A DNA stretch of 34,340 nucleotides. Source: DASQDT01 sp036380435 (GTDB taxonomy: Bacteria; Acidobacteriota; Blastocatellia; Pyrinomonadales; Pyrinomonadaceae). The number at the start of each line of letters is the position of its first letter. The stretch's first letter is position 1. The stretch covers positions 1 to 34,340 of the forward strand of contig DASVES010000142.1 in NCBI GenBank assembly GCA_036380435.1, in the 5' to 3' direction. The notes beneath the pieces were generated by a model, which saw only the letters and a list, made by a program, of their open reading frames with translations, made no database searches and was not told the DNA's origin. This document shows, one piece after another, positions 9,180 through 17,436 of the stretch. The position numbers were made by a program, and so were the translations under genes.

Positions 9180-9384
9180 GCCGGAGGCGCGGAAGAATGT
9201 AGCCCGTGGCGTAAGCCACGGGAACCGGCAATGGAAATGAGATAAGCCCCGGAGGGGCGAAAGAATCCTAACCGGCGTGAGACGCAAGGTAGATTTTCTT
9301 TCGCCCCTCCGGGGCTTCGATTTTTTATGAGCCGTGTACCCACGGCTCGCGCCGTGGGCTACATTCTTTCGCCCCTGCCGGGGC
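9180..9384. repeat. Four-part GC-rich palindromic element, copy 1 (BIME/REP-like)
   Basis: Four related palindromic parts occur in order: a hairpin unit at 9180-9222 (GTAGCCC...GGCGTAAGCC), a short unit at 9245-9265 (GCCCCGGAGGGGCG), its inverted copy at about 9297-9316, and an inverted full unit at 9332-9384. The outer and inner pairs are mirror images, so the whole can fold as a large stem with side hairpins. A second copy of the same layout is at 33046-33264. It separates two convergent genes and fills the gap; no gene is credible inside. Confidence 0.85.
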
Positions 9385-9394
9385 TGTTCATCGA

Positions 9395-11149
9395 TTACAC
9401 CCCTGACAGCGCCAGCTCCTGCACCTTCCGCGCGACCTCGTCCAGACTCACGTCGCTCGACTGCTTCGAGGCGCGCTCGAACAGCTCGACCTTGCCCTCG
9501 CCGACCTTCTTGCCGACGGTGACGCGGAAGGGAACGCCGATCAGGTCGGCGTCCTTGAACTTGACGCCGGCGCGCTCGTCGCGGTCGTCGAGGAGGACTT
9601 CGAGGCCGGCGGCGCGCAGCTCGGCGTAGAGTCGTTCGCCGGCTTCCAGTATCTCAGCCTGCTTGATGTTCGTGACGGTGACGACCACGTCGAAGGGCGC
9701 GATTGTCTTGGGCCAGACGATGCCGTCCGCATCGTGGCTCTGCTCGACGGCCGCCGACAGGATGCGCTCGACGCCGATGCCGTAGCTGCCCATCACTATC
9801 GGCGCTTCCTTCCCTTCCTGCGTGAGCACCCGCGCGCCCATCGACTCGGAGTACTTCGTCCCGAGCTTGAAGATGTGGCCGATCTCCATCGCCTTGAAGA
9901 CTTCGAGCGTGCCCCGTTCGCAACGCGGGCACGTCTCGCCGGCCGCGACGGCGCGCAGGTCGGCCCAACTGTCTGGACGGATGTCGCGTTCAATATTCAC
10001 ACCACGCAGATGATGGTCGTCCTTGTTCGCGCCGGTCGTCATGTTGCGTCGGCCGCGCAACGCCTCGTCGGCGACGATGTAAAACTTTCTGCCGGCCGCC
10101 TGCGTCCTCGCGCGCGCGCCGACGCCGCCGAGGCTCCCGGCGCTCGCGCCCAAAAGTTCGCGTATCTCTTCAGGTTGCGCGGGCCTGACGGCCGCGGCGC
10201 CGAGCGCGTCGGCGAGCTTCGTCTCGTGCAGCGGGTGATCGCCGCGCAGGAGCGCGAGCGCCGGGTACTGTTCGTTCGTCGCCGCGTCGGTCGCCACGTA
10301 GACGAGCGACTTGATCTGCCGGTCGGCCGTGGCGCCGCCCTCGAACGTCGTCAGGTCTTCGATGGTGCGGACGCCCGGCGTGGGAAACTCTTCGGGCGCG
10401 TCGGGGCCGGCGTCGTCCTCAACGAGCGCGAGGCGGGAAGTGGCCTTCTCAAGATTGGCCGCGTAGCCGCACGCTTCACAGGTGGCGATGAAGTCTTCGC
10501 CGGCATTCGTGCGGGCCATGAACTCGTGGGACTCGGAGCCGCCCATCGAGCCGGAAGAGGCTTCGACGATTGCGTACTTGATGCCGCAGCGGTCGAAGAT
10601 TTTCTTGTACGCCTCGCGCTGGTCGTTGAAAGACTTGTCGAGTCCGGCCTGATCAACGTCGAAGGAGTAGGCGTCCTTCATAATGAACTGCCGCAGGCGC
10701 ATGAGGCCCGACTTGGGGCGCTCCTCGTCGCGGAACTTGGTCTGAATCTGATACCAGACCTGCGGCAGTTGCTTGTAGGAGCGTATCTCGTGGCGCGCGA
10801 CGGAGGTGAAGACTTCTTCGTGCGTCATGCCGAGGCAGAGGTCTGCGCCCTTGCGGTCTTTGAGCCGGAACATCGTCTCGCCCATCGCCGTCCAGCGCCC
10901 CGACTCCTCCCACAGAGCAGACGGGTGCATGGCCGGGAGGAAGAACTCCTGTCCGCCGATGGCGTCCATCTCCTCGCGGATGACTCGCATCGCCCGCTGC
11001 GCGACGCGCCAGCCTAAGGGGAGGATGGAGTAGATGCCGGCGCCGAGCTGGCGGATGTAGCCGGCCCGCAGCAGCAGGCGGTGCGAGACGACTTCAGCGT
11101 CAGCCGGGTCGTCGCGGAGCGTGGGGGCGAAAAACTGTGACCAGCGCAT
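9395..11149 (-). CDS. proS: Prolyl-tRNA synthetase (bacterial type, with editing domain)
   Basis: A 584-residue class II aminoacyl-tRNA synthetase that charges tRNA-Pro. Motif 2 is seen in TKFRDEERPKSGLMRLRQF and motif 3 in SYGIGVERIL. An insertion between motifs 2 and 3 (about residues 225-390, containing EYPALALLRGDHPLHE-like and GRRNMTTGANKDDHHLRG segments) is the YbaK-like domain that removes mischarged alanine, as in the E. coli-type enzyme. A C-terminal anticodon-binding domain follows, with LLDDRDERAGVKFKDADLIG. A zinc-ribbon-like CEACGYAANLEKA and CPRCERG are also present. Length is typical. The start at ATG 11149 (MRWSQFFAPTLRDDPADA) matches the family. Confidence 0.96.
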   Translation of the reverse strand: MRWSQFFAPTLRDDPADAEVVSHRLLLRAGYIRQLGAGIYSILPLGWRVAQRAMRVIREEMDAIGGQEFFLPAMHPSALWEESGRWTAMGETMFRLKDRKGADLCLGMTHEEVFTSVARHEIRSYKQLPQVWYQIQTKFRDEERPKSGLMRLRQFIMKDAYSFDVDQAGLDKSFNDQREAYKKIFDRCGIKYAIVEASSGSMGGSESHEFMARTNAGEDFIATCEACGYAANLEKATSRLALVEDDAGPDAPEEFPTPGVRTIEDLTTFEGGATADRQIKSLVYVATDAATNEQYPALALLRGDHPLHETKLADALGAAAVRPAQPEEIRELLGASAGSLGGVGARARTQAAGRKFYIVADEALRGRRNMTTGANKDDHHLRGVNIERDIRPDSWADLRAVAAGETCPRCERGTLEVFKAMEIGHIFKLGTKYSESMGARVLTQEGKEAPIVMGSYGIGVERILSAAVEQSHDADGIVWPKTIAPFDVVVTVTNIKQAEILEAGERLYAELRAAGLEVLLDDRDERAGVKFKDADLIGVPFRVTVGKKVGEGKVELFERASKQSSDVSLDEVARKVQELALSGV

Positions 11150-11234
11150 AGTGTTTTAAATTCAACTTTCCTTCGGGCGTCTGTCTGTCCGAGATAACTG
11201 AAATTACCCATCCGCGGCGGAGAACGCAAAGACA

Positions 11235-11286
11235 AAACGCGGAGGACGCAAAGGGTGAAGCCGTTTCCCTTGCGTCCTCCGCGTTT
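11235..11286. repeat. Inverted repeat between proS and the TPR-like gene
   Basis: A 20-base arm at 11235-11255 (core CGCGGAGGACGCAA) is mirrored at 11267-11286 with an 11-base loop. The left flank at 11221-11234 carries another partial copy of the CGCAAAG-type motif. The element sits upstream of proS on the minus strand and downstream of the 11317-12420 gene, so it could terminate that gene. No poly-U run follows the stem directly on the minus strand. Confidence 0.75.
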
Positions 11287-11316
11287 GCTTCGCACCCTTC
11301 GTGCGGAAATTTTTGT

Positions 11317-12420
11317 CTACCGCGGCGGGGCCGCGGGCGTCGCCGCGGGCGTGGCCGCGGGGGCCGGCGTGGCCGGCGCGGCGGCCGGCTTCTTGTACTT
11401 GTCGATGAGCTGCTGCATGCCGTCGGTCGAGCCGTTGTGGCGGAACTTGTAGTAGGAGGTCATGTCCTGGAGCACCTGCGCGCGGAGCTGCTCATGCTCC
11501 TTGACGCCTTCGGCGAGGGCTACGGTGTGCGCATAGTGGTCGATGATCTCGTCGAGGAGTGCGTTGACCTTGGTCATCTCAGTCTTCTGGGCCGCCGCCG
11601 ACATCGTTTTGATCTGCGTGGCCAACTTCGTGTACTCCTCGTTGCGCGCGGTGCCCAACAGGTAATGGGTGATGGGGTCGGACGGGTTGAGTCCGACCGC
11701 CTTCTGAAGCTTGGCGAAGGCTTCGTCGGTCTTGCCGGAGACGAGCGACAAAAGGCCCTGCGTCTGGTAGAGCTGCGGGAGCCAGCTATCCTTGAACTCC
11801 TTGAAAAGCTCGGCGGTCATGTCGGCCGGCTTCGTCCCGGCCTCCAGAAGCTCGATGGCCTTCGGGCCGTAGGGTTGTCCCTGGGCGACGAACTTCGAGT
11901 TGCCGCGCTGGGCGAGGTTGACGGAGTGGAAGGAGAGCACCGTGAGCACGCGCACGTCATTGGGACTCTTGCCGAGCCACGCGCCGCCGGCGCGGAAGGC
12001 GTCGTCGAAACGCTGCGCGGCGATATAGGCGTCAACGAGGAAAGGCGCGACGAGGGCGCTCTCGCCCGCCTCGGGGAAGAGCGAGATCAGACGCTCGGCG
12101 AGCGCAATTTTCTGCGGGACGTCCGGCGGCGAGAACGCCTGCACGGCGAGGTGCTCGACGACCTTCGGGCGAATCTGGCTCTTGGGAAACTTCTTGACGA
12201 ACTGCTCGGCGACCACAAACTTGGCGGCGGCGTCGGGCGCCTTGTCGATCTGGTCGGCGAGTTCTTGCTCAGCCTTCGGGGGCGCCTTCGCCTCCTTCTT
12301 GTCCTTGTCCTGCGGCGACGGCCACCGGGCTGGAGCCTCGACCGCGCCGGCGGAAATCGTGAACGCGACAAGGGCGCACGCCGCGAGCAGACGCGGCGCG
12401 AAGATGGACAGGAATCTCAT
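11317..12420 (-). CDS. Secreted TPR-like repeat protein with Pro/Ala-rich tail
   Basis: A 367-residue protein with an N-terminal signal peptide (ends near AGAVEAPARW), a short charged linker (DKDKKEAKAPPK) and then repeated helical hairpins. One clear TPR-like unit is GLLSLVSGKTDEAFAKLQKAVGLNPSDPITHYLLG. The C-terminus is a low-complexity Pro/Ala/Thr tail of about 25 residues, encoded by GC-rich repeats. The start is set at ATG 12420, which has GAGG six bases upstream; the in-frame GTG at 12432 overlaps that ribosome site. TPR proteins usually hold protein complexes together. Partner unknown. Confidence 0.82.
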   Translation of the reverse strand: MRFLSIFAPRLLAACALVAFTISAGAVEAPARWPSPQDKDKKEAKAPPKAEQELADQIDKAPDAAAKFVVAEQFVKKFPKSQIRPKVVEHLAVQAFSPPDVPQKIALAERLISLFPEAGESALVAPFLVDAYIAAQRFDDAFRAGGAWLGKSPNDVRVLTVLSFHSVNLAQRGNSKFVAQGQPYGPKAIELLEAGTKPADMTAELFKEFKDSWLPQLYQTQGLLSLVSGKTDEAFAKLQKAVGLNPSDPITHYLLGTARNEEYTKLATQIKTMSAAAQKTEMTKVNALLDEIIDHYAHTVALAEGVKEHEQLRAQVLQDMTSYYKFRHNGSTDGMQQLIDKYKKPAAAPATPAPAATPAATPAAPPR

Positions 12421-12557
12421 CGGTGACCTCACTCAGAAAGAATGGTTTTGATGGGGAAAGTTTGCCGCGCCTTCGGCGGCGCGACGGTCGCATTGTGCTG
12501 GATGCGCGCGGCAGTTGCAAGCTTTAGAGAAGGCGCGGCCCGTTCGGCCGGCGCGGC

Positions 12558-12600
12558 AAAAAAACCGAGGGCGCGCACCTTGAAAAGTGCGCGCCCTCGG
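12558..12600 (-). terminator. Intrinsic terminator downstream of the S41 peptidase gene
   Basis: A perfect 14-base-pair GC-rich stem (12565-12578 paired with 12587-12600, core GGGCGCGCAC) with an 8-base loop is followed on the minus strand by seven U residues (12558-12564). It lies 31 bases beyond the stop of the S41 gene at 12632, so that gene is separately terminated from the TPR-like gene. Confidence 0.9.
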
Positions 12601-12631
12601 CTGCTCGCGGGTCGTGTCGCGGGCGGGCTAA

Positions 12632-13768
12632 CTAGTTCTTCTTAGCCTGCGAGTCGCCGGCCGATTTTGACTGCGCGTCCGTCAGCTCCTTCTGCAAGTT
12701 GTCGATGAGGTCCTGCATGTCGCGCTTCAGGCGCTCGTCACGGACTTTGTTGAGACCCTTACGCAGGGCCGCGACGTGCGCGGTCTTGAGCGCGTGGTCG
12801 GCCGCCACTTTAACGTCCGGCTCGACGCCCGTGCCCTCCCAGTTGGTCTTGGTGATGGGGTTGATGGCGCGGCCCGTGGGGACGAAGGCCATGAAGTGCT
12901 CGCTCGCGCGGAAGCCGCCGCCGGGGTGCGCGCCGCCGCCCGTGGTCTCGCCGACGATGGTCGCGCGCTTCAGGTTCTTGAGGTTGTAGGCGAACTCCTC
13001 GGCCCCGGAGAAAGTGCGGTTGCTCGTCAGGACATACACGTCTTTGCCGAGATAACGCTTGCCGGCGACTTCCTTGCGCGTCCAGAACTCGTCGGTGCGG
13101 TCGCCCTCGCGCCAGTAGAGGCTGTTGAGGTGAACCGGCTCCGGGCCGAAGAGGTAGGAGCTGATGAGGGCGACCATCGAGGGGTTGCCGCCGCCGTTGC
13201 GGCGCAGGTCGATGATGAGGGAGTCGGTGCCGCCCACGAAGTTCATCGCCGCGGCCACGGTCTCGGCGCCCATCTCTTCGTCGAAGAAGCCGCGGAACTC
13301 GATGTAACCGATGTTGCCGGGCAGGCGCTCGACCTTGTCGAAGCCGTGATTCATCCAGCCGAGTTCGCGCCGGCGCTCCTCGCGCTGCTCGGCCGTCGGC
13401 TCGCCGCGCTCGGGGCGGACGGGCAGAATGTCGTGGCTGTAGCGCACGCGCAGGTGCTTGTCCTTACTCACGGACTGGAGGTCGGCCGTGAGCTTTTCGG
13501 CGAACGCCTGCGAGCTGGCTACGGAGTCGTATTCGCCCTTCGCGACGCGCTCGCGCACGGATGTCTCCATCTTCTTAGCGACCTCGGGGAAGACGTAGGC
13601 TTCGTTGAGACGCTTGAGGATGCCGTCGATGACCTGTTTGCGAGCGGCGGCGTCGATGGGCAGGTCAGGCTGCGTGCGCCCCTGCGGCTGGCCGAGGCAG
13701 TCGAGTGGGAAGAGGAGGCACACGAAGGCGAATGCCGCGAGCGGGAGTGTGGACTTCAGTCGTTTCAT
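12632..13768 (-). CDS. Secreted S41-family serine peptidase
   Basis: A 378-residue protein with an N-terminal signal peptide (ends near DCLGQPQG), an IRBP-type S41 N-terminal helical domain (about 40-110) and the catalytic S41 domain. The nucleophile is probably Ser254 in TSNRTFSGAEEFAYN; the strand-turn motif SLIIDLRRNGGGNPSMV and the following VGETTGGGAHPGG are typical. No PDZ domain is evident, as in the IRBP-like and tail-specific relatives that lack one. The C-terminus is charged (QSKSAGDSQAKKN). The start ATG at 13768 is preceded by GGAG. It may degrade extracellular or periplasmic peptides; the substrate is unknown. Confidence 0.92.
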   Translation of the reverse strand: MKRLKSTLPLAAFAFVCLLFPLDCLGQPQGRTQPDLPIDAAARKQVIDGILKRLNEAYVFPEVAKKMETSVRERVAKGEYDSVASSQAFAEKLTADLQSVSKDKHLRVRYSHDILPVRPERGEPTAEQREERRRELGWMNHGFDKVERLPGNIGYIEFRGFFDEEMGAETVAAAMNFVGGTDSLIIDLRRNGGGNPSMVALISSYLFGPEPVHLNSLYWREGDRTDEFWTRKEVAGKRYLGKDVYVLTSNRTFSGAEEFAYNLKNLKRATIVGETTGGGAHPGGGFRASEHFMAFVPTGRAINPITKTNWEGTGVEPDVKVAADHALKTAHVAALRKGLNKVRDERLKRDMQDLIDNLQKELTDAQSKSAGDSQAKKN

Positions 13769-13803
13769 GTTTCGAGTCTCCTTGATGTTTTAAAAGCCGT
13801 GAA

Positions 13804-13923
13804 TCGTCAATCGTCAATCGTCAATCGCGTTTTAGTGTCGCTCGACTTGAGTAGTGAATCGGGAGCAAATGAAACGTCAACCCTCTTTCGATTTGCGATT
13901 GACGATTGACGATTGACGATTGA
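13804..13923. repeat. Inverted pair of heptamer arrays overlapping the TetR 3' end
   Basis: Left arm 13804-13824 is three exact copies of TCGTCAA. Right arm 13896-13923 is four exact copies of CGATTGA, the same unit on the other strand. The right arm lies inside the reading frame of the TetR gene and encodes its last residues (NRQSSIVNR). The loop of about 70 bases contains the TetR stop codon. Confidence 0.88.
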
Positions 13924-14539
13924 CGGTTCTTGATGGGTCGCGCAGCAGGAGTCCGTGCAGGATCAGGTCGGCGATCTGCGTGGTCTTCTCCTTCACTTCG
14001 TCGCGCTCGCCGAGTTCGGACGTGCTGAGGCTGTAGGGGAGTAGGGAATTAGTGGCGTGCAGCAGCGCGTAGGCCGCGGAGAGCGCGTCGTCGAAGATGA
14101 ACTCGCCGGAGTCGCGCCCGTCGTTGAGAACCTGTGCGAAAATCTGCGCCTCGTCGTCGAAGTAGCGCGCGCGGCGCGCGAGCACGTTGGGCCGGAGCGC
14201 GGCCAGCAGGTCGTCGAGGCTCTGGGTGTAGTGCTGCACGCTGTCGAAGCGGAAGAGGACGCGCGCCATGAGCATCAGGCGCAGCCGCACGCCGGCGGTC
14301 GCCTCCGAGCGGGCCACCGCCCACAGACGCTCCTTCAGACGCTCGACGATCCTGTCGATGTGCGAGAGGACGACCTGCTCCTTGCTCTCGAAGTGGAGAT
14401 AGATGCTGCCCTTGCCGATGCCGACCTCGCGGGCGATGTCCTCGATGGTCATCTTCCGGTAGCCGTAGCGCGCCAGCAGGCGGTCGGTGGCGTCCAGAAT
14501 CGAGTCTTTGATTTCTTCACGTGTGGCGGTCGCCGGCAT
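13877..14539 (-). CDS. TetR/AcrR-family transcriptional regulator
   Basis: A 220-residue repressor-type protein. The helix-turn-helix lies at about residues 31-50 (TIEDIAREVGIGKGSIYLHF), a textbook TetR pattern, followed by a ligand-binding helical region. Start chosen at ATG 14539, which has AGGAG eight bases upstream; a longer frame to 14575 lacks such support. The last 15 residues or so (VNRQSSIVNRKSKEG) are encoded by the heptamer repeat and are probably an addition to the ancestral C-terminus. It is divergent from the metalloprotease/Lgt gene pair, a usual arrangement for a TetR regulator and its target, but the S41 gene downstream is another candidate. Ligand unknown. Confidence 0.92.
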   Translation of the reverse strand: MPATATREEIKDSILDATDRLLARYGYRKMTIEDIAREVGIGKGSIYLHFESKEQVVLSHIDRIVERLKERLWAVARSEATAGVRLRLMLMARVLFRFDSVQHYTQSLDDLLAALRPNVLARRARYFDDEAQIFAQVLNDGRDSGEFIFDDALSAAYALLHATNSLLPYSLSTSELGERDEVKEKTTQIADLILHGLLLRDPSRTVNRQSSIVNRKSKEG

Positions 14540-14886
14540 CAGTTTGACTCCTGACCAAAATCGCTTTCCAGTCATTATTACGCCGGGACGGTGTCAGAGT
14601 TCCAAAAGTTTTCGCGTCGGGCGGGGCGCTGTGGCCTTTGAGGACGACTTACGTTCCGCGCCCGACGCGCCCACGCGCGGCGGAGAAAAACCTTGACAAC
14701 CCCTGCGCTCAGGCATAAATTCGCGCCGCACTTCAAGGGCAACGACTTCGAGGCACGCCCGCCCTCGCCCCGCTTCCCCGCGCGCGCGTCCTTCGCGTCT
14801 ACTGGACTTCAATCATCCTTGCCGTAGCTTCGGCCGGACAATTCTTCACCCTGCACACGCACCGGCGGCCCGTTTGGAGGTGACCC
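14540..14886 (+). promoter_or_regulatory. Divergent intergenic region with a sigma70-like promoter for the metalloprotease
   Basis: The 347-base gap between the TetR gene and the protease holds no credible gene. On the plus strand a perfect -35 TTGACA (14693-14698) is followed after 17 bases by TAAATT (14716-14721). This leaves a leader of about 160 bases, ending in an almost ideal ribosome site GGAGGTGA at 14877-14884, just before ATG 14887. A TetR operator is expected here; I see no convincing palindrome, only a weak TGACT...AGTCA pair near 14543-14573. Confidence 0.6.
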
Positions 14887-17436
14887 ATGAAGATGAAAAA
14901 TTTACTGCGGGCCTGCGCCCTGTCAGCGTCGCTTCCGCTGCTCCTCGTCTCGTCCTCTTGCGACAGGAAGGAGACGGCACGCAACCAGAACGACCCGGCC
15001 GCAACTCCCGACCGCGCCGACGCGACGCCGACGCCGCCCGGCGAGCAGACGCAGGCGACGCGGACGGAGACGCCGTACCGGGTCAAGCCCGTCTTCCTGC
15101 CAGAGCTACAACGCCCGCCCCTCACCCCTAATCGCGAAGCGCTGCCGCGGGGCGTGGGCGGCGACCTGCCGACCTACGACGGCGAGCCGTTCCAGCTCAA
15201 CTTCGGCGCCGACCAGAAGATCGAGCCGGGACGCTCTGGCGAGTTAGTCAATCAGGTGCTCAGTGCGCTCGGCTGGCAGCGCGGCGCCGAGGAGGTCAGG
15301 GAGTCGCGCCGCGCCGCCGCGCCGGCCGCGCGGGGTGAGGCCGTTGAAGAGGCCATCAAGCGCGCTGTGGCCGAAGACGAACGACGCCTGTCGGGCGAGA
15401 TGGGTCGTCTGAGCGAGGCGACGAAGAAGGAGATTCGGGAGCGGGCCGAGCGCCTGCGCGCCGAGGCCGCGCGCACGCAGGACGTGTTGGTCTACGACCA
15501 GCGCGTCGATGGCGTGCGCGTCGAGCACACGGGCTTCGTCCTCGCCTTCCGACCCGACCGCGGGCTGACCTCGCTCAGCGGCCGCGTCTTCAACCGTGTG
15601 GACATCGCCAACCAGCGGCGGCTGACCGAGGAGGACGCCGCGCGCCTCGCCGCCGAACACGTGAGCAAGACGACGAAGCTCGCCCCGCCCCCGGACGCGG
15701 GCGCTCAGCAACAGCCGCCCCCCCGGCCCGAGCTTGTGCTTCTGCCCTACGCCGACGCGATGCGCTACGCGTGGCGCGTGGACGTGGCGGCCGAGGAAGG
15801 CGTCTATCGCCTCTGGCTCGACGCCGAGAGCGGCGAGGTGCTGCAGCTCGAACCGCTTTTCAAGCCTGACTCCGGCAACGGCCTCGTCTTCGACCCCGAC
15901 CCGAACGTCGGCACGCGCGAGCTGCACTTCGAGGTCAACGGCCCTTCGGCCAGCAACTACAGCCTCGTCAACTCGCGCATCGACGTGGGCAACTCCGGCG
16001 CCGACGGCCAGTCGAGCGGCGACCTAACCATCGCCGACGCCAGCACGGGCGGCGCCAACTTCAACGTCCCCCCGATCAACGGGACGGTCGTGCGGCGAAC
16101 TTCTCAGACCGACTACAACAGTCGCTTTCAGGAGGTCAACGCCTTCGCGTGGGTCGCGCACACGATGAAGTACGTGGATGACTGGGGCGGCACGGCGCTG
16201 CCCGATATGACGGTCACGGTCAACCACAACAACCCCTGCGGCTTCGGCACCAACAACGCGTGCGGCGGCGGCGGCAGCATCACGATGGGCATCGGCAGGG
16301 CGACCACCTCGGCCAGTACCTCCGCCAACGACTTCTTCAACTCGGCCATCGACGCGACGGTCGTCACCCACGAACTCGGCCACACGCTGACGCCGACGCA
16401 GATGACCGGCGGCGGCACGCTCATCGGCTCGGCCGACGAGGGGCTGGCCGACTACTGGGCCGCAACCATCCACAACAACCCGACCTTCGGCGGCTTCTGG
16501 GGCGCGAACCGGGCCACGCACTCGCAGACCGGCTTCCCCCCGCGCCTGGCCGAGACGCTCGACGTGTTCCCCGAGCACCGCAACATGGGCGGCGCGGGCA
16601 GCAACAACCAGGTTCACGCCGACGGCGAGATCATCAGGTGGGCGCTGTGGAGCGCGCGCACGGGGATGCTGAGCCTCAGCTCGCTTGGCTCCGCCGATCT
16701 CAACGCCAAGCTCTTCAAGGCGCTCAACACGCACGGCGTCGGGCTGACCAACAACCTCACCGACCGCAGCGTCCACGACTCCTACCGCGACCTCCTCGCC
16801 AAGCTCGCGCCGCAGTACACCACCGGCAACGCCAACAAGCTGATGGCCGGCTTCGCCCGCGCCGGCATCCACTTGAGCGAGCGCGACGCCGTCATCGACA
16901 TCAGCGACGACTGGCTGGAGCGCGGCAGCGCCACGGGGCCGACCTTCACCGTCTGGGGCGGGCGCGACTATCAATTCAACATGGGCAGCAACACCGCCAC
17001 GGCCGCCACCAATTTCAACACCCGCTACCAGATCGAAGTCGCCAACGACGCGGCCTTCACCTCCAACCTCATTTCGAGCGGCTTCCTGACGAACATCGCC
17101 GTCGGCGCGGATGGCGTCCCCTCGGCTTTGTGGGCGCTGCCCGCCGCCAACTGGACGACGCTCAAGGCCGCCGACAAGATTTATTACCGCGTGACGACCA
17201 CCGACGGCGCGGGCGCTAACTCCCGCTCCTCGCTCCAGCCCGGCAATAACTTCCTCGGCAACGCCGTCGATCCGCCCTACGCCAACATCAACGAGAGCGG
17301 ACAGTGTGAGTGTGAGTGCGCGTCGGCCGCGGTCGTCCCCACGGCGAAGAGTTTCCTGTCGTGGGCGACGCTTCTGCCGCCGCTGGCCGCGCTCGTCTGG
17401 CGCCGTCGCTCGCGCCGGAAGGGGGACGCGGGGTGA
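14887..17436 (+). CDS. Secreted zinc metalloprotease (gluzincin, M36/M4-like) with Cys-rich C-terminal anchor
   Basis: An 849-residue protein. The N-terminus is a signal peptide, possibly a lipoprotein one (SSSC at 22-25, not an ideal lipobox). Residues about 90-320 resemble an FTP/PepSY-type propeptide (RVEHTGFVLAFRPDRG, YRLWLDAESGEVLQLEP). The catalytic centre is HELGH at 495-499 with Glu518 in SADEGLADYW as third zinc ligand, as in fungalysin and thermolysin-type enzymes. The C-terminus has three parts: Cys807, Cys809 and Cys811 (CECEC), a hydrophobic stretch of about 17 residues, then RRRSRRK. This resembles known tripartite surface-sorting tails (MYXO-CTERM type) but is not one I can name. 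It overlaps the Lgt-family gene by four bases. Confidence 0.87.
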   Translation: MKMKNLLRACALSASLPLLLVSSSCDRKETARNQNDPAATPDRADATPTPPGEQTQATRTETPYRVKPVFLPELQRPPLTPNREALPRGVGGDLPTYDGEPFQLNFGADQKIEPGRSGELVNQVLSALGWQRGAEEVRESRRAAAPAARGEAVEEAIKRAVAEDERRLSGEMGRLSEATKKEIRERAERLRAEAARTQDVLVYDQRVDGVRVEHTGFVLAFRPDRGLTSLSGRVFNRVDIANQRRLTEEDAARLAAEHVSKTTKLAPPPDAGAQQQPPPRPELVLLPYADAMRYAWRVDVAAEEGVYRLWLDAESGEVLQLEPLFKPDSGNGLVFDPDPNVGTRELHFEVNGPSASNYSLVNSRIDVGNSGADGQSSGDLTIADASTGGANFNVPPINGTVVRRTSQTDYNSRFQEVNAFAWVAHTMKYVDDWGGTALPDMTVTVNHNNPCGFGTNNACGGGGSITMGIGRATTSASTSANDFFNSAIDATVVTHELGHTLTPTQMTGGGTLIGSADEGLADYWAATIHNNPTFGGFWGANRATHSQTGFPPRLAETLDVFPEHRNMGGAGSNNQVHADGEIIRWALWSARTGMLSLSSLGSADLNAKLFKALNTHGVGLTNNLTDRSVHDSYRDLLAKLAPQYTTGNANKLMAGFARAGIHLSERDAVIDISDDWLERGSATGPTFTVWGGRDYQFNMGSNTATAATNFNTRYQIEVANDAAFTSNLISSGFLTNIAVGADGVPSALWALPAANWTTLKAADKIYYRVTTTDGAGANSRSSLQPGNNFLGNAVDPPYANINESGQCECECASAAVVPTAKSFLSWATLLPPLAALVWRRRSRRKGDAG

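Noticed and set aside
9327..9629. 100-residue plus-strand frame beginning in the palindromic element
   Set aside because: It is encoded by the palindromic repeat and proS antisense; such frames recur with each repeat copy.
9734..11017. 427-residue plus-strand frame
   Set aside because: Antisense of proS, whose motifs are all intact.
12776..13909. 377-residue plus-strand frame
   Set aside because: Antisense of the S41 peptidase; no recognisable domain.
13804..13923. Possible CRISPR array
   Set aside because: Units of 7 bases in direct tandem with no spacers are not CRISPR repeats.
17300..17436. PEP-CTERM or LPXTG sorting signal on the metalloprotease
   Set aside because: No PEP or LPXTG motif; the Cys-rich form differs from both, so I only compare it with Cys-based tails.
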